Numbered from the stretch's first letter, positions 28,186-37,279 are shown. The stretch is 64,000 nucleotides of DNA from Paenibacillus sp. Soil522 (GCF_001428245.1 NZ_LMRV01000043.1:1-64000), one strand, 5' to 3'. Notes: generated from the sequence alone by a model not told the origin. Numbers and translations are program-made.

Positions 28186-29457
28186 ATGAGAAAGAGCATG
28201 TTTTATCAGTTTAGCTTGTTGCTTGTGGCATTAACACTAGTATTGGCAGGCTGTGGTGCTAATAAAAAAACGGCTTCTACAAATGAAGAAACAGTAAAGG
28301 CAACAAATGCAGCTAATTCGGGAGCGGGCACGGAAGGGGAAATTAAAGTAGGGATTCTTCACTCGCAGAGCGGCACGATGGCGATTAGCGAGGTATCGGT
28401 TATCGATGCGGAGATGATGGCTATTGATGAAATTAATGCGGCCGGCGGTGTGCTGGGCAAGAAAATCGTACCTGTGCTTGAGGATGGCGCTTCGGATTGG
28501 CCGACCTTTGCGGAGAAGGCCCGCAAGCTGATTTCCGAGGATAAAGTCGCAACGGTATTCGGCGGATGGACGTCCGCAAGCCGGAAAGCAATGAAGCCGG
28601 TATTCGAGGAGCTGAACGGTTTGCTCTGGTACCCGGTGCAGTACGAAGGTCTTGAGTCCTCCCCGAATATTTTCTATACAGGCGCAACGACCAACCAACA
28701 AATCGTTCCTTCGGTTTCGTGGCTGCTTGAAAACCGCGGCAAGAAATTTTACTTGCTCGGATCAGATTATGTATTCCCCCGTACCGCAAACCTCATCATT
28801 AAAGAGCAGTTGAAGGCAGAAGGCGGCGAATTGGTTGGCGAGGAATATACTCCGCTTGGCCATACCGATTACAGCACGCTAATTAGCAAAATTAAAGAAG
28901 CTAAACCGGATGTCGTTTACAACACATTGAACGGCGACAGCAACGTTGCTTTCTTTAAACAATTGAAGGATGCGGGCATTACGGCGAAGGACTTGACGAC
29001 CTTGTCTGTATCGGTCGCGGAGGAAGAAATTCGCGGTATCGGCGTCGATGTGCTGGTAGGCCATTTGGCAGCATGGAATTACTACCAAACGACGGATACG
29101 CCTGCGAACAAAACGTTCGTCGAAAACTACAAAAAGAAATACGGCGACGAGCGCGTAACCGCAGATCCAATCGAGGCTGGTTACACGGCGGTGTACTTAT
29201 GGGCAGCCGCAGTTGAGAAGGCTGGCTCTACGGAAGTGGATAAAGTGAAGGAGGCGGCTAAAGGTCTGGAGTGGGACGCTCCAGAAGGCAAGGTGAAAGT
29301 TGACGGCGATACGCAGCATATTTACAAAACGGTTCGTATAGGAGAAGTGCAGGCCGACGGCCAATTCAAGGAATTGTGGGATTCGGGCGAAGCGGTTAAA
29401 CCGGATCCATACCTGAAGGGCTATGATTGGGCGGCAAGCATTCAGCCTACGGAATAA
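28186..29457 (+). CDS. urtA: Urea ABC transporter, substrate-binding lipoprotein
   Basis: The 423-residue periplasmic-type binding protein starts at ATG 28186 (GGGGAGTGGGAAG upstream) with a lipoprotein signal ending in LAGCG. The body matches UrtA closely: [78 protein letters not shown]. It captures urea (and probably close analogues) for the UrtBC permease. No urease genes are in the window. A strong hairpin between urtA and urtB may raise urtA mRNA over the rest. Confidence 0.94.
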   Translation: MRKSMFYQFSLLLVALTLVLAGCGANKKTASTNEETVKATNAANSGAGTEGEIKVGILHSQSGTMAISEVSVIDAEMMAIDEINAAGGVLGKKIVPVLEDGASDWPTFAEKARKLISEDKVATVFGGWTSASRKAMKPVFEELNGLLWYPVQYEGLESSPNIFYTGATTNQQIVPSVSWLLENRGKKFYLLGSDYVFPRTANLIIKEQLKAEGGELVGEEYTPLGHTDYSTLISKIKEAKPDVVYNTLNGDSNVAFFKQLKDAGITAKDLTTLSVSVAEEEIRGIGVDVLVGHLAAWNYYQTTDTPANKTFVENYKKKYGDERVTADPIEAGYTAVYLWAAAVEKAGSTEVDKVKEAAKGLEWDAPEGKVKVDGDTQHIYKTVRIGEVQADGQFKELWDSGEAVKPDPYLKGYDWAASIQPTE

Positions 29458-29496
29458 TTCATAAGCAAGCGATAGTCTAATACGCAGCAATAACTG

Positions 29497-29537
29497 GGGA
29501 AGTATTCGTTCGCTTCGAATACTTCCCTTCTGTTTTA
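29497..29537 (+). terminator. Intercistronic hairpin between urtA and urtB
   Basis: GGGAAGTATTCG (29497-29508) pairs perfectly over 12 bp with CGAATACTTCCC (29516-29527), followed by TTCTGTTTT. It looks like a leaky terminator or an mRNA-stabilising hairpin setting a high ratio of binding protein to permease. Confidence 0.7.
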
Positions 29538-29554
29538 TTGAAAGGAGCGTTCAT

Positions 29555-30460
29555 ATGGAAGTGTTTTTGCTGCAGCTGTTTAATGGTTTAAGCATTAGCT
29601 CCATATTGCTGCTGGTTGCTTTAGGGCTTGCGATAACGTTTGGTCTGATGAAGGTCATTAATATGGCGCATGGCGAGCTTATTATGATTGGAGCTTACTC
29701 CACATTTTTGACGCAAAATCTATTTCAAGAATATTTGCCGAAATCGATGTTCGATTGGTACTACGTGCTGTCGATTCCGGTTAGTTTTGCCATTGCATAC
29801 GTATTTGGCCTTATTCTTGAAATGTCTCTCATTCGTTTTTTGTATGGCCGTCCGCTCGATAGCTTGCTTGCGACATGGGGTGTGGGTCTCGTGCTGCAGC
29901 AGCTTGCGCGGTCCATCTTCGGCGCGCCGAACGTTGCGGTTACGAGCCCGGCATGGTTGAATGGCGGCTTAAAGATTATAGATGGAACCTTGCTTCCGTA
30001 TAAACGGCTTTTTATTATCGCGCTTGTCACTGCCTGCCTTATTGCGATGTACTTCTACATTTACCGCAGCCATGAGGGAAGAAGAATGCGCGCGGTTATG
30101 CAAAATCGTGACATGGCAGCCTGTCTTGGCGTATCGACGCGGCGTGTCGACGCAATGACCTTTGCCATTGGCTCCGGCATTGCCGGTATAGCGGGCTGTG
30201 CTCTGACGCTGCTCGGTCCAATCGGTCCTTCGCTCGGCACCTACTATATCGTCGATGCGTTTATGGTCGTCGTGCTTGGCGGCGTTGGCAAGCTCGTCGG
30301 AACGGTGCTCGGGGCGACGGGAATCGGCATGTTCAATACTTTGTTTGAGTATTGGACGAATGCATCGCTTGGCAAAGTGCTTGTGTTTGTATGCATAGTC
30401 GCATTTCTGCAATGGAAGCCTATGGGGCTCGTTGCGATGCGGTCGCGGTCACTGGATTAG
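29555..30460 (+). CDS. urtB: Urea ABC transporter, permease UrtB
   Basis: The 301-residue LivH-type permease has about eight membrane segments. It has the family segments [21 protein letters not shown] near the start, [19 protein letters not shown], and the EAA-like loop [22 protein letters not shown]. Together with UrtC it forms the urea channel of the ABC importer. AAAGGAG precedes the ATG; the gap to urtC is 21 bp. Confidence 0.94.
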   Translation: MEVFLLQLFNGLSISSILLLVALGLAITFGLMKVINMAHGELIMIGAYSTFLTQNLFQEYLPKSMFDWYYVLSIPVSFAIAYVFGLILEMSLIRFLYGRPLDSLLATWGVGLVLQQLARSIFGAPNVAVTSPAWLNGGLKIIDGTLLPYKRLFIIALVTACLIAMYFYIYRSHEGRRMRAVMQNRDMAACLGVSTRRVDAMTFAIGSGIAGIAGCALTLLGPIGPSLGTYYIVDAFMVVVLGGVGKLVGTVLGATGIGMFNTLFEYWTNASLGKVLVFVCIVAFLQWKPMGLVAMRSRSLD

Positions 30461-30481
30461 GATAAGAAAGGCGGAACGCTT

Positions 30482-31564
30482 ATGCGATTGCAAAACTTTA
30501 CTCCTCAGGGAATATGGATACTGATCGGATACGCCGCTGCGGCAGCCGCTTTATTCTCGGCGCCGCTATTTGTAAGTGATTTTCGGCTTAATTTGCTGGC
30601 GAAATTTCTAGCCTTTGCTATAGTGGCGCTCGGGCTTGATCTTATATGGGGCTACACGGGAATTTTGAGCTTAGGGCACGGCATTTTTTTTGGACTCGGC
30701 GCCTATGCGATGGCGATGTATTTGAAGCTGGTAGCTAGCGGAGGGAGGCCGCCGGATTTCATGGGCTGGAGCGGCCTTAAGGAGCTTCCGCTTTTTTGGC
30801 AGCCGTTTCAAAGCTTCTGGTTTGCGGTTGCGATGGGCATCGCGATACCGGCGCTGCTCGCGCTCGTGCTCGGATATTTTACGTTCCGCAACCGGATTCG
30901 CGGCGTATATTTTACGATTTTGACGCAGGCGCTCGTCATTATTACGACAACGCTGCTCATTGGTCAGCAAGCCTTTACGGGCGGGACAAATGGCATTACG
31001 GGCTACCAGACGGTGCTTGGCTTTTCGATCGGATCTCCCGAAACGAAGCGCGTGCTGTATTATATTACGGTCGCAGCGCTTATTGGCATATTCTTATTTT
31101 GCCGCTTCGTTATCGGCAGCCGCTTCGGCAAAGTGCTGCGCGCCATTCGCGATGGCGAGAACCGCGTTCGCTTCATCGGCTATAATCCGGCGGTGTATCA
31201 AATGGTCGTATTCACCATATCAGCGGCCATTGCCGGTATAGCTGGCATGCTGTTCGTTCTTCATGTGGGCATTATTTCACCATCCATGCTGGGTATTGTG
31301 CCGTCGATTGAAATGGTGCTTTGGGTAGCGATTGGCGGACGGGGAACGCTTATCGGCGCGGCGCTTGGCGCGATCCTCATGAACTGGGCGAAGAGCGAGT
31401 TCAGTACGGCGTATCCGGAGGGTTGGTTGTTTTGTATGGGCTTGCTGTTCGTGGTGGTCGTCGTATTTATGCCGAAGGGCATCGCTGGTTTGGTTAGTCA
31501 ACTGAAATTCCGCAAAAAGAGGAGGGAGCCGAAGCATGAAGGAGTCCGCAATCCTGCTGTGTGA
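30482..31564 (+). CDS. urtC: Urea ABC transporter, permease UrtC
   Basis: The 360-residue LivM-type permease has about nine membrane segments. It shows [62 protein letters not shown] and the EAA-like [14 protein letters not shown]. It pairs with UrtB. The 3' end, encoding a basic tail ([13 protein letters not shown]), overlaps urtD by 29 bp, so translation is coupled. Confidence 0.94.
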   Translation: MRLQNFTPQGIWILIGYAAAAAALFSAPLFVSDFRLNLLAKFLAFAIVALGLDLIWGYTGILSLGHGIFFGLGAYAMAMYLKLVASGGRPPDFMGWSGLKELPLFWQPFQSFWFAVAMGIAIPALLALVLGYFTFRNRIRGVYFTILTQALVIITTTLLIGQQAFTGGTNGITGYQTVLGFSIGSPETKRVLYYITVAALIGIFLFCRFVIGSRFGKVLRAIRDGENRVRFIGYNPAVYQMVVFTISAAIAGIAGMLFVLHVGIISPSMLGIVPSIEMVLWVAIGGRGTLIGAALGAILMNWAKSEFSTAYPEGWLFCMGLLFVVVVVFMPKGIAGLVSQLKFRKKRREPKHEGVRNPAV

Positions 31565-32312
31565 TGATGTGACGGTTGATTTTGACGGGTTTAAGGCGGT
31601 TCAGGGGATGAATTTAAAGCTGGAAAAAGGTGAGCTGCGCTTTCTGATTGGTCCTAATGGAGCCGGTAAAACGACTATGCTTGATGTCATTTGTGGTAAA
31701 GTAAGGCCAACTTCCGGGCGAATCACATTCGGCGGCAAGGTGGATATTACAAAAAAGAAGGAGCATCAAATTGCAGAGCTTGGCATTGGCCGCAAGTTTC
31801 AGGCTCCTTCCATATTTCCCTCTATGACCGTTGCTGAAAATTTAGAGATTGCCATGCGCCAGAAGCGTACCGTATTCGCTACGCTGTTCGCCAAATTGGC
31901 GGAGGAGGATCGGGCGAAAATAGATGGGCAGCTCGTGATGATTGGTCTGGAGAATAAAGCCGGCTGGCGCGCCGGCGGCTTATCGCATGGCGAGAAGCAG
32001 TGGCTGGAGATTGGCATGATGCTGCTTCAGGAACCGGAAATTTTGCTGCTTGATGAACCGGTGGCAGGGATGACGGACAAGGAAACGGATAAAACGGGGG
32101 AGCTGCTGCATCAAATTGCCCGTATGCGTTCAATTGTCGTCGTAGAGCATGATATGGAATTCGTTCGTAATTTTGCAAGCAAGGTTACGGTCATGCACGA
32201 AGGCAGACTGCTGAAGGAAGGCACGATGGATGAAGTTCAACGTGATGACCGCGTAGCGGAAGTGTACTTGGGGAAAAGGCGGGATGCTGATGTTAGCCGT
32301 TCAACAGCTTGA
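31536..32312 (+). CDS. urtD: Urea ABC transporter, ATPase UrtD
   Basis: The 258-residue ATPase of the LivG type has Walker [10 protein letters not shown] (about residues 39-47), Q-loop [12 protein letters not shown], signature [15 protein letters not shown] (UrtD-specific variation) and Walker [12 protein letters not shown] with the H-loop VVEHDMEFV. It energises urea import with UrtE. AGGAGGG precedes the ATG inside urtC. Confidence 0.95.
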   Translation: MKESAILLCDDVTVDFDGFKAVQGMNLKLEKGELRFLIGPNGAGKTTMLDVICGKVRPTSGRITFGGKVDITKKKEHQIAELGIGRKFQAPSIFPSMTVAENLEIAMRQKRTVFATLFAKLAEEDRAKIDGQLVMIGLENKAGWRAGGLSHGEKQWLEIGMMLLQEPEILLLDEPVAGMTDKETDKTGELLHQIARMRSIVVVEHDMEFVRNFASKVTVMHEGRLLKEGTMDEVQRDDRVAEVYLGKRRDADVSRSTA

Positions 32313-32985
32313 GGCCGGTTATGGCGAAAGTATTATTTTGCGGGACGTATCGCTAAAGATAAAGCAGGGGCAGGTCGTATGCCTGCTGGGGCGTAACGGC
32401 GTTGGCAAGACAACGCTTATGAAAAGTATTATGGGACTGCTGAAAGCCCGCGGAGGCTCCGTTTCCTATAACGGATCGGATCTGACGAGGAAGGCGCCGG
32501 GGCTGCGGGCAAAAAGCGGAATCGGCTATGTGCCGCAGGGGCGTGAAATATTTGCCCAGCTATCGGTTTACGAAAATTTGCTGCTCGGCCTGGAGGCCTC
32601 GCGGGTAAAGGTAACGGCTGTTCCGGAAGAGGCGATCGCAAAGTTCCCTGTGCTGCGGGCGATGTACATGCGCCGCGGCGGCGACCTGAGCGGCGGACAG
32701 CAGCAGCAGCTTGCGTTCGCAAGGGCGCTTGCCTCGAAGCCGGAGGTGCTGCTGCTCGATGAGCCCTGCGAAGGGATCCAACCCTCGATCGTGGACGATA
32801 TAAGGGATGTTATTCGTTTGATTAAAGCGGAGGGCAAGACGGCGGTGCTTCTGGTGGAGCAAAGCTTGGAGTTTGTGAAGAGCGTCGGAGATTATTTCTA
32901 CGTGCTGGAGAAGGGCTCAGTCGTTTGGGAAGGCGGCTTGGAGTCGCTGGATGACGAGGTTATTCGCAAATATTTGACGGTATAG
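32290..32985 (+). CDS. urtE: Urea ABC transporter, ATPase UrtE
   Basis: The LivF-type ATPase has 231 residues from ATG 32290 (an ATG at 32284 is an equally open alternative). It starts [20 protein letters not shown] and has Walker A LLGRNGVGKTTLMKS, GYVPQGREIFAQLSVYENL, signature LSGGQQQQLAFARAL and Walker B VLLLDEPCEGIQPSI. The wording CEGIQPS is typical of UrtE. It overlaps urtD by about 23 bp and ends the operon. Confidence 0.94.
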   Translation: MLAVQQLEAGYGESIILRDVSLKIKQGQVVCLLGRNGVGKTTLMKSIMGLLKARGGSVSYNGSDLTRKAPGLRAKSGIGYVPQGREIFAQLSVYENLLLGLEASRVKVTAVPEEAIAKFPVLRAMYMRRGGDLSGGQQQQLAFARALASKPEVLLLDEPCEGIQPSIVDDIRDVIRLIKAEGKTAVLLVEQSLEFVKSVGDYFYVLEKGSVVWEGGLESLDDEVIRKYLTV

Positions 32986-33018
32986 CGCAATAACGAAAAA
33001 AGGCAGCAAAAGCGCCTC

Positions 33019-33052
33019 TTGAACTGCGACCCTCTTGCGGGTCACAGTTCAA
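33019..33052. terminator. Inverted repeat between urtE and the dioxygenase gene
   Basis: TTGAACTG and GACCC pair with GGGTC and CAGTTCAA, with one C/A mismatch and a 6-nt loop. T-runs are weak on both sides, but its place between converging genes suggests it ends transcription from one or both. Confidence 0.65.
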
Positions 33053-33082
33053 TTTGCGTGTAAACGGTCCTTGTTTTTTTTA

Positions 33083-33892
33083 TCAAGAATGGCCGATCAG
33101 CATCGATTTGAGCGGTACCATCGAATCTTCAGGAACATAATATTTAAATTTATTATCGCTAATCTGTCCAAGCAATTGTCGGCGGATCGGATCGGCGTCC
33201 TTCAAGAGACTCTCGTCTGCCTGATGGTAATCGATTGGACGCATCCAGATCGGACTGTATCCGATAAACAGCTGTTTTCTTATGAACTCGGATTGATTCG
33301 CAGAGCCGGCATGCCAAAGATTTTGCGCAAAAATAAATACATCCCCCGGCTTTCCGCACACCTGAACCTCTCCGTCTAATTGCAGGCGTACATCCTTGTG
33401 GTTCGGATTGTATGGCTTCTTATGGCTGCCTGGAATGACCTTTGTATTACCGCGGTTCGGCTGCGACATATCGCTCAAAATATAGCACACTTTAATATAA
33501 TAGGTAGCCGTTAAGCCTGCAATGACCGGAAACTGCGGATGAGGGCCGTCTTGATGCCAATCGATGAAGCTGTGCGTAGCTGTTATCACATCGTTTGGAT
33601 TGGGCTTTCTTACCGTTAAATGGGAGATATGCAGCTGAATATTATGCCCGAGCAAATTAACGATTAAGGGAAGAATCGCTTCATGATCGATCAACGAAGC
33701 AATCTCCGGGTGTCTGGAAACGCTATTATAAATATTATAAGCAAGCGTTTCCTGTTCCTCGGCGATCACTTCATCGATAGCCGCATTCAAGCGGTCCACC
33801 TTATCCTGCGATAATACGTCAGGTAAAATCAAATATCCTTGTTCATTGAAACGGTTCATTAATTCTGTTATTTCCAGTGGAGCAGTTTTCAT
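33083..33892 (-). CDS. PhyH-family Fe(II)/2-oxoglutarate dioxygenase
   Basis: The 269-residue protein belongs to the phytanoyl-CoA dioxygenase family. Its metal triad is visible as HQD in SFIDWHQDGPHP (about residues 112-114) and the distal His in NLWHAGSAN (about 193). The 2-oxoglutarate-binding Arg is in FIRKQLFIGY, and GNTKVIPGSHK is a family motif. Substrate is unknown; related bacterial enzymes hydroxylate ectoine, aminoacids or natural-product intermediates. GGAGGAGAGG precedes the ATG on the minus strand. It is divergent from an AraC regulator, which probably controls it. Confidence 0.88.
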   Translation of the reverse strand: MKTAPLEITELMNRFNEQGYLILPDVLSQDKVDRLNAAIDEVIAEEQETLAYNIYNSVSRHPEIASLIDHEAILPLIVNLLGHNIQLHISHLTVRKPNPNDVITATHSFIDWHQDGPHPQFPVIAGLTATYYIKVCYILSDMSQPNRGNTKVIPGSHKKPYNPNHKDVRLQLDGEVQVCGKPGDVFIFAQNLWHAGSANQSEFIRKQLFIGYSPIWMRPIDYHQADESLLKDADPIRRQLLGQISDNKFKYYVPEDSMVPLKSMLIGHS

Positions 33893-33922
33893 TAGCCTCT
33901 CCTCCTTCTTGTAATTAATTTA

Positions 33923-33952
33923 ATTATATCGTGCAAATTTGCATGATATAAT
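33923..33952. promoter_or_regulatory. 30-bp palindromic operator between dioxygenase and AraC genes
   Basis: ATTATATC (33923-33930) mirrors GATATAAT (33945-33952), and TGCAAA mirrors TTTGCA inside; only one pair (G/T) breaks the symmetry. TATAAT occurs on both strands (33947-33952 plus, 33928-33923 minus), so both divergent -10 elements lie in the arms. No good -35 is seen on either strand, which suggests activator dependence. Confidence 0.65.
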
Positions 33953-34004
33953 GGATAAAATCTTCAAATTCCTTGTATATATTTTCACTGAAGGAGTGGC
34001 GGCG

Positions 34005-34805
34005 GTGGACCAGACTCACTTTCTTGAGCCCGTGCTGATTTACCATGTTTATGTGAAGGGGGCAGCGCAATTTCAAAAGAAAGAGGACACCTATGATCAC
34101 TGGGCCTTGTTCATTGTTGAAGACGGCAGCTTTGATTTTAAGATGGGGGACTTAAAAGAAAAAGCGATAAAAGGAGATATGGTGCTTTGTCCGCCGAATA
34201 TGACTTTTTACCGTAAAACAGAAGGACTGTCCTTTCATCTAATCGGCTTCCAATGGCGGAATGACGCCAGTGTAAATGGCGGAAATCATTCCGCCTCTCC
34301 TCCCATAGGAAAGTTTCAATTGCTGAATAACAAAAGAATGAATTCTACGCTTTCCCTATTTCGTGAAGCCGGCTATGTGAATGCCAGCCTGGTGCCTGAC
34401 TACAAGAATCATTTGCTGAGGGATCTGTTGTATGTCTATCAGTTCGAAAGCTTTAACCGGAAGCTCGATCTTTTATATACCGAGAATCCGATTTTGCAGC
34501 GTGCGGTACATATGCTTCAGCAGCAAGCGGAAGCGGGCGTTGCTTTAAAATCGATAGCGATGGAGCTTGGCATAAGCCAAGTCCAATTGACCAGACTGTT
34601 TAAGCTTGAGTTTCAAACGACGCCGAGCGCTTACGCTGCCAACCTCCGTATGGACAAGGTGAAGCTGCTGCTTGTCAATTCTTCGTTAACGCTTGCTCAT
34701 ATTGCAGAGCAGTGCGGATTCACCGATGAGCATCATTTAAGCAAAAGCTTCAAGAGGATGTACGGCATCAACCCTTCCTCCTACCGGAAAGCCTATACGG
34801 TTTAA
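34005..34805 (+). CDS. AraC-family transcriptional regulator
   Basis: From GTG 34005, 8 nt after AAGGAG, the product has 266 residues: a cupin-like sensor domain (VEDGSFDFKMGDLKEKAIKGDMVLCPPNMTFY), then two helix-turn-helix motifs. These are GVALKSIAMELGISQVQLTRLFKLEF and LTLAHIAEQCGFTDEHHLSKSFKRMYGINPSSYRK. The frame is open to 33939, but that part covers the palindromic operator. The neighbour and shared operator suggest it controls the dioxygenase and itself. The ligand is unknown. Confidence 0.88.
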   Translation: MDQTHFLEPVLIYHVYVKGAAQFQKKEDTYDHWALFIVEDGSFDFKMGDLKEKAIKGDMVLCPPNMTFYRKTEGLSFHLIGFQWRNDASVNGGNHSASPPIGKFQLLNNKRMNSTLSLFREAGYVNASLVPDYKNHLLRDLLYVYQFESFNRKLDLLYTENPILQRAVHMLQQQAEAGVALKSIAMELGISQVQLTRLFKLEFQTTPSAYAANLRMDKVKLLLVNSSLTLAHIAEQCGFTDEHHLSKSFKRMYGINPSSYRKAYTV

Positions 34806-34884
34806 CGAAGGGTGTCGACATCCGTTTTTTTGCTGACAAATATAATGGAATCTAATGTACGTGTAATAAAACCTGACACAACAA

Positions 34885-34914
34885 TTGACAGACCCGTACA
34901 TACGGCACTATACT
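34885..34914 (+). promoter_or_regulatory. Promoter of the guanidine riboswitch transcript
   Basis: TTGACA (34885-34890), 18 bp and TATACT (34909-34914) lie about 70 bp before the aptamer. Confidence 0.75.
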
Positions 34915-34984
34915 ACGAATAAACGTTAGGTTTTATCACAATTGAATATCGGTTCTCGCCAACGATTAATCGCGGGAACAACAA

Positions 34985-35136
34985 GCTGTCTAGGGTTCCG
35001 ATCGAACGGTTTGCAGCACTCAGCAAGCAGGGGTGGGCAAACGGTTAGAGTTCTGGTCCGAGAGACGGCGTATAGCAAGTGGTTGCCCTAAGCGGCTCCC
35101 AGGCTGTATAACACGGAAGGATAAAAGCCTGGGAGA
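34985..35136 (+). promoter_or_regulatory. Guanidine-I riboswitch (ykkC class)
   Basis: The RNA holds the conserved ykkC elements in order: TCTAGGGTTCCG (34989-35000), CTGGTCCGAGAGAC (about 35053-35066), then ACGGAAGGATAAAAGCC and TGGGAGA. The last segment overlaps the 5' arm of a terminator. Subtype 1 binds guanidinium and turns genes on. The NitT/TauT-type ABC ATPase downstream is a typical partner of subtype 1, which favours guanidine over the ppGpp or PRPP subtypes, though subtype is an inference. Confidence 0.88.
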
Positions 35137-35156
35137 TTTTCTCCCGGGCTTTTCAT
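35126..35156 (+). terminator. Terminator controlled by the guanidine riboswitch
   Basis: GCCTGGGAG (35127-35135) pairs with CTCCCGGGC (35141-35149), followed by TTTTC. The 5' arm is also the last conserved part of the aptamer, so ligand binding and termination exclude each other, giving an on-switch. Confidence 0.88.
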
Positions 35157-35186
35157 TATTTTTTATAAAATTGGGGGAGTGCTCTT

Positions 35187-35960
35187 ATGCTGGCTGCGAA
35201 ACCGACAAACGGAACAATTGAGATTCAAGGATTGCAAAAGGTGTACGATTCGAAAAAAAGTCGGTTTGAGGCGCTTCGCGACATCGACCTGACCATCGGA
35301 GAAAATGAATTTCTTACGATTGTAGGGCCGTCCGGCTGCGGCAAATCGACGCTGCTTCGGATGGTGGCAGGCCTTGATGAGCCAAGCGGCGGATCGCTTA
35401 CAGTAGACGGAGAAAGCATTATCGGACCGGGCGCCGACCGTGGCATGGTGTTTCAGGGCTATACGCTGTTCCCGTGGCTGACCGTTCGTGAAAATATTGA
35501 GTACGGTTTGAAACTCAAAGGTGTGCCGATTTTGGATCGCCGAAAAATATCGAATTATTTTCTAAAGGTCATTCGGCTGGAATCGTTCGATAAAGCATAT
35601 CCGAAGCAGCTGTCGGGCGGTATGAAGCAGCGGGTTGCGATTGCGCGCGCCCTTGCGAATCGCCCAAAGGTGCTTTTGATGGATGAGCCTTTCGGCGCGC
35701 TCGATGCGCAGACGAAGCTTGAGATGCAGGAGATGCTGCTGGAGGTTTGGGAGAAGGAGAAGACGACGGTTCTCTTCATTACCCACGATATCGACGAAGC
35801 GATATTTTTGTCGCAGCGCATTGTCGTTATGGGGGCGGGTCCAGGCCGCATATTGAAGGAGTACCGCGTGGAGCTCCCAGAAGGCCGTACACCCGAGGTG
35901 CGCGAGCATCCGGATTTTCTGTCGTTGAAGCGGGAGCTGGCACAGCTGCTTAAGCATTAG
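35187..35960 (+). CDS. ABC transporter ATP-binding protein, NitT/TauT (SsuB/TauB) family
   Basis: The 257-residue ATPase has Walker A GPSGCGKST (about residues 48-56), the family-typical Q-loop MVFQGYTLFPWLTV, signature LSGGMKQRVAIARAL and Walker B VLLMDEPFGALD, with H-loop THDIDEA. In guanidine-I riboswitch loci such an ATPase works with a permease and a binding protein, thought to move guanidine-related compounds. Here no intact permease or binding-protein gene follows; see the remnant at 36047. GGGGGAG precedes the ATG. Confidence 0.9.
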   Translation: MLAAKPTNGTIEIQGLQKVYDSKKSRFEALRDIDLTIGENEFLTIVGPSGCGKSTLLRMVAGLDEPSGGSLTVDGESIIGPGADRGMVFQGYTLFPWLTVRENIEYGLKLKGVPILDRRKISNYFLKVIRLESFDKAYPKQLSGGMKQRVAIARALANRPKVLLMDEPFGALDAQTKLEMQEMLLEVWEKEKTTVLFITHDIDEAIFLSQRIVVMGAGPGRILKEYRVELPEGRTPEVREHPDFLSLKRELAQLLKH

Positions 35961-36046
35961 ACAATAAGAACAAACGAAAATGGTAAACGGCGTCCTACTG
36001 GGGTAAAAGCGCTTAACGGTTTCAAAATGACGGAGGAGGAAAATAG

Positions 36047-36241
36047 ATGGTTGCATCTGGCATGGAGAAGGAACCATTCATACATGGGGAACAAGAGGCT
36101 GGGGCAGCTTCGCTGCCGAAAACGAGGCGGAGGTTCCTTATGGCGCTCGGCATCATCGTTACCGTTATGTTTTTTCGGCATCCTGCAGCTCTTTCCGGAG
36201 CGGCAGGATGTTTTCTGTTTAAAGGCCGAAGCGCTGAATGA
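36047..36241 (+). pseudogene. Possible remnant of the ABC permease gene
   Basis: An ATG preceded by GGAGGAGG opens a 64-codon frame. It begins like the cytoplasmic tail and first membrane helix of a NitT/TauT permease (GAASLPKTRRRFLMALGIIVTVMFF) and then loses any membrane character. A permease belongs exactly here, after its ATPase. I infer that a deletion or frameshift destroyed it. A hairpin CCTGCAGCTC/GAGCGGCAGG (36182-36207) with a T-rich tail lies inside. An unrelated small protein is the alternative. From 36242 to 36403 I see nothing else recognisable. Confidence 0.35.
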
Positions 36242-36403
36242 AGCAGGGATGGACTAAAAACCTTTAAGCGCGTGCAAGCAAAAAGAGGAAACGGGGAATG
36301 CTGAAAAAGGATCATTAATGAAGCGGGGACGCCGAGGCAAGAGCGATTTACCGGCAGCCTTGGCATCAAAGAGATGGAACATTTGGCTGGAATTGTAGTC
36401 CGT

Positions 36404-36433
36404 GTATAAGAATTTGGGAGCGGATGAATACTA
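36404..36433 (+). promoter_or_regulatory. Candidate sigma-G promoter of spoVT
   Basis: GTATA (36404-36408), 18 bp and AATACTA (36427-36433) match the sigma-G consensus with one mismatch (A for C at the first -10 base). spoVT belongs to the sigma-G regulon in B. subtilis. Confidence 0.45.
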
Positions 36434-36535
36434 TGGTCAGATTCAAAATCTTTGAAGGATGTTTCTTCTTCGTTATAAACAAACTGCAAGAATCCAGTCG
36501 ATTCAAAATCCTCTAGGAAAGCGGGGCAACAAGAA

Positions 36536-37078
36536 ATGAAAGCAACTGGAATTGTACGTCGCATCGATGATCTCGGGCGTGTGGTGATTCCGAAGGAGAT
36601 CCGCCGTACACTGCGTATTCGCGAGGGTGACCCTCTAGAAATATTTGTAGACCGTGATGGCGAAGTTATTTTGAAAAAATATTCTCCTATCGGCGAGCTT
36701 GGCGACTTTGCCAAAGAATATGCAGAGTCGTTATTTGAGGGCACGAACCACATTACATTGATTACGGATCGGGATAACATCATAGCTGTGGCCGGTGCCT
36801 CTAAGAAAGAGCTGCTCGATAAGCAGGTAGGCGCTGTTCTGGAAAGCTGTATGGAAAACCGGAAGACGATGGCTGAAACGGGCGGCGGCGCATTTGAGAT
36901 TGTGAAGGATTCGCAGGAAACGTACAGCTCCTTCGTAATCGCGCCTATTATTGCGGGAGGCGATCCGATCGGTACCGTTGTACTGCTAAGCAAGGACGAT
37001 TCGGTGAAAATGGCAAATATGGAAACGAAGATGGCCGAGACGGCAGCGGGTTTTTTGGCGAAGCAAATGGAGCAATAG
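36536..37078 (+). CDS. spoVT: Stage V sporulation regulator SpoVT
   Basis: The 180-residue protein has an AbrB-type N-terminal DNA-binding domain (MKATGIVRRIDDLGRVVIPK, EIRRTLRIREGDPLEIFVD) and a C-terminal GAF-like domain (about residues 55-178). SpoVT adjusts sigma-G-dependent genes in the forespore. GGAAAGCGGGG precedes the ATG. It lies downstream of mfd in B. subtilis too, but here about 9.9 kb of other genes have come between. Confidence 0.95.
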   Translation: MKATGIVRRIDDLGRVVIPKEIRRTLRIREGDPLEIFVDRDGEVILKKYSPIGELGDFAKEYAESLFEGTNHITLITDRDNIIAVAGASKKELLDKQVGAVLESCMENRKTMAETGGGAFEIVKDSQETYSSFVIAPIIAGGDPIGTVVLLSKDDSVKMANMETKMAETAAGFLAKQMEQ

Positions 37079-37168
37079 TACGGCTCGTGAGCAGCCCCGC
37101 GTGAAAACGGAAGGTACAAAATCATTGCGTAAGGGTATGAGGACTGTAACAAGAAGAGAAATAAATGG

Positions 37169-37212
37169 AAGCTTCTTTGATCGGGAGAAATCTTGATCAG
37201 GGAAGCTTTTTC
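37169..37212 (+). terminator. Terminator of spoVT
   Basis: AAGCTTC (37169-37175) pairs with GAAGCTT (37202-37208), with inner TTGATC/GATCA pairing, followed by TTTTTC. Confidence 0.78.
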
Positions 37213-37279
37213 AAGGTTTACGATTATGAGGTATAATAGAAACCAATAGCAATCGAAGGATAGGCAGGAGTGTGGGAGG

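Noticed and set aside
33040-33075. GTAAACGG after urtE (and a similar one near 35978), resembling the reverse of GCCGTTTACGC
   Set aside because: Only 8-12 bases match and neither hairpin of the dispersed element is present, so they are not counted as copies.
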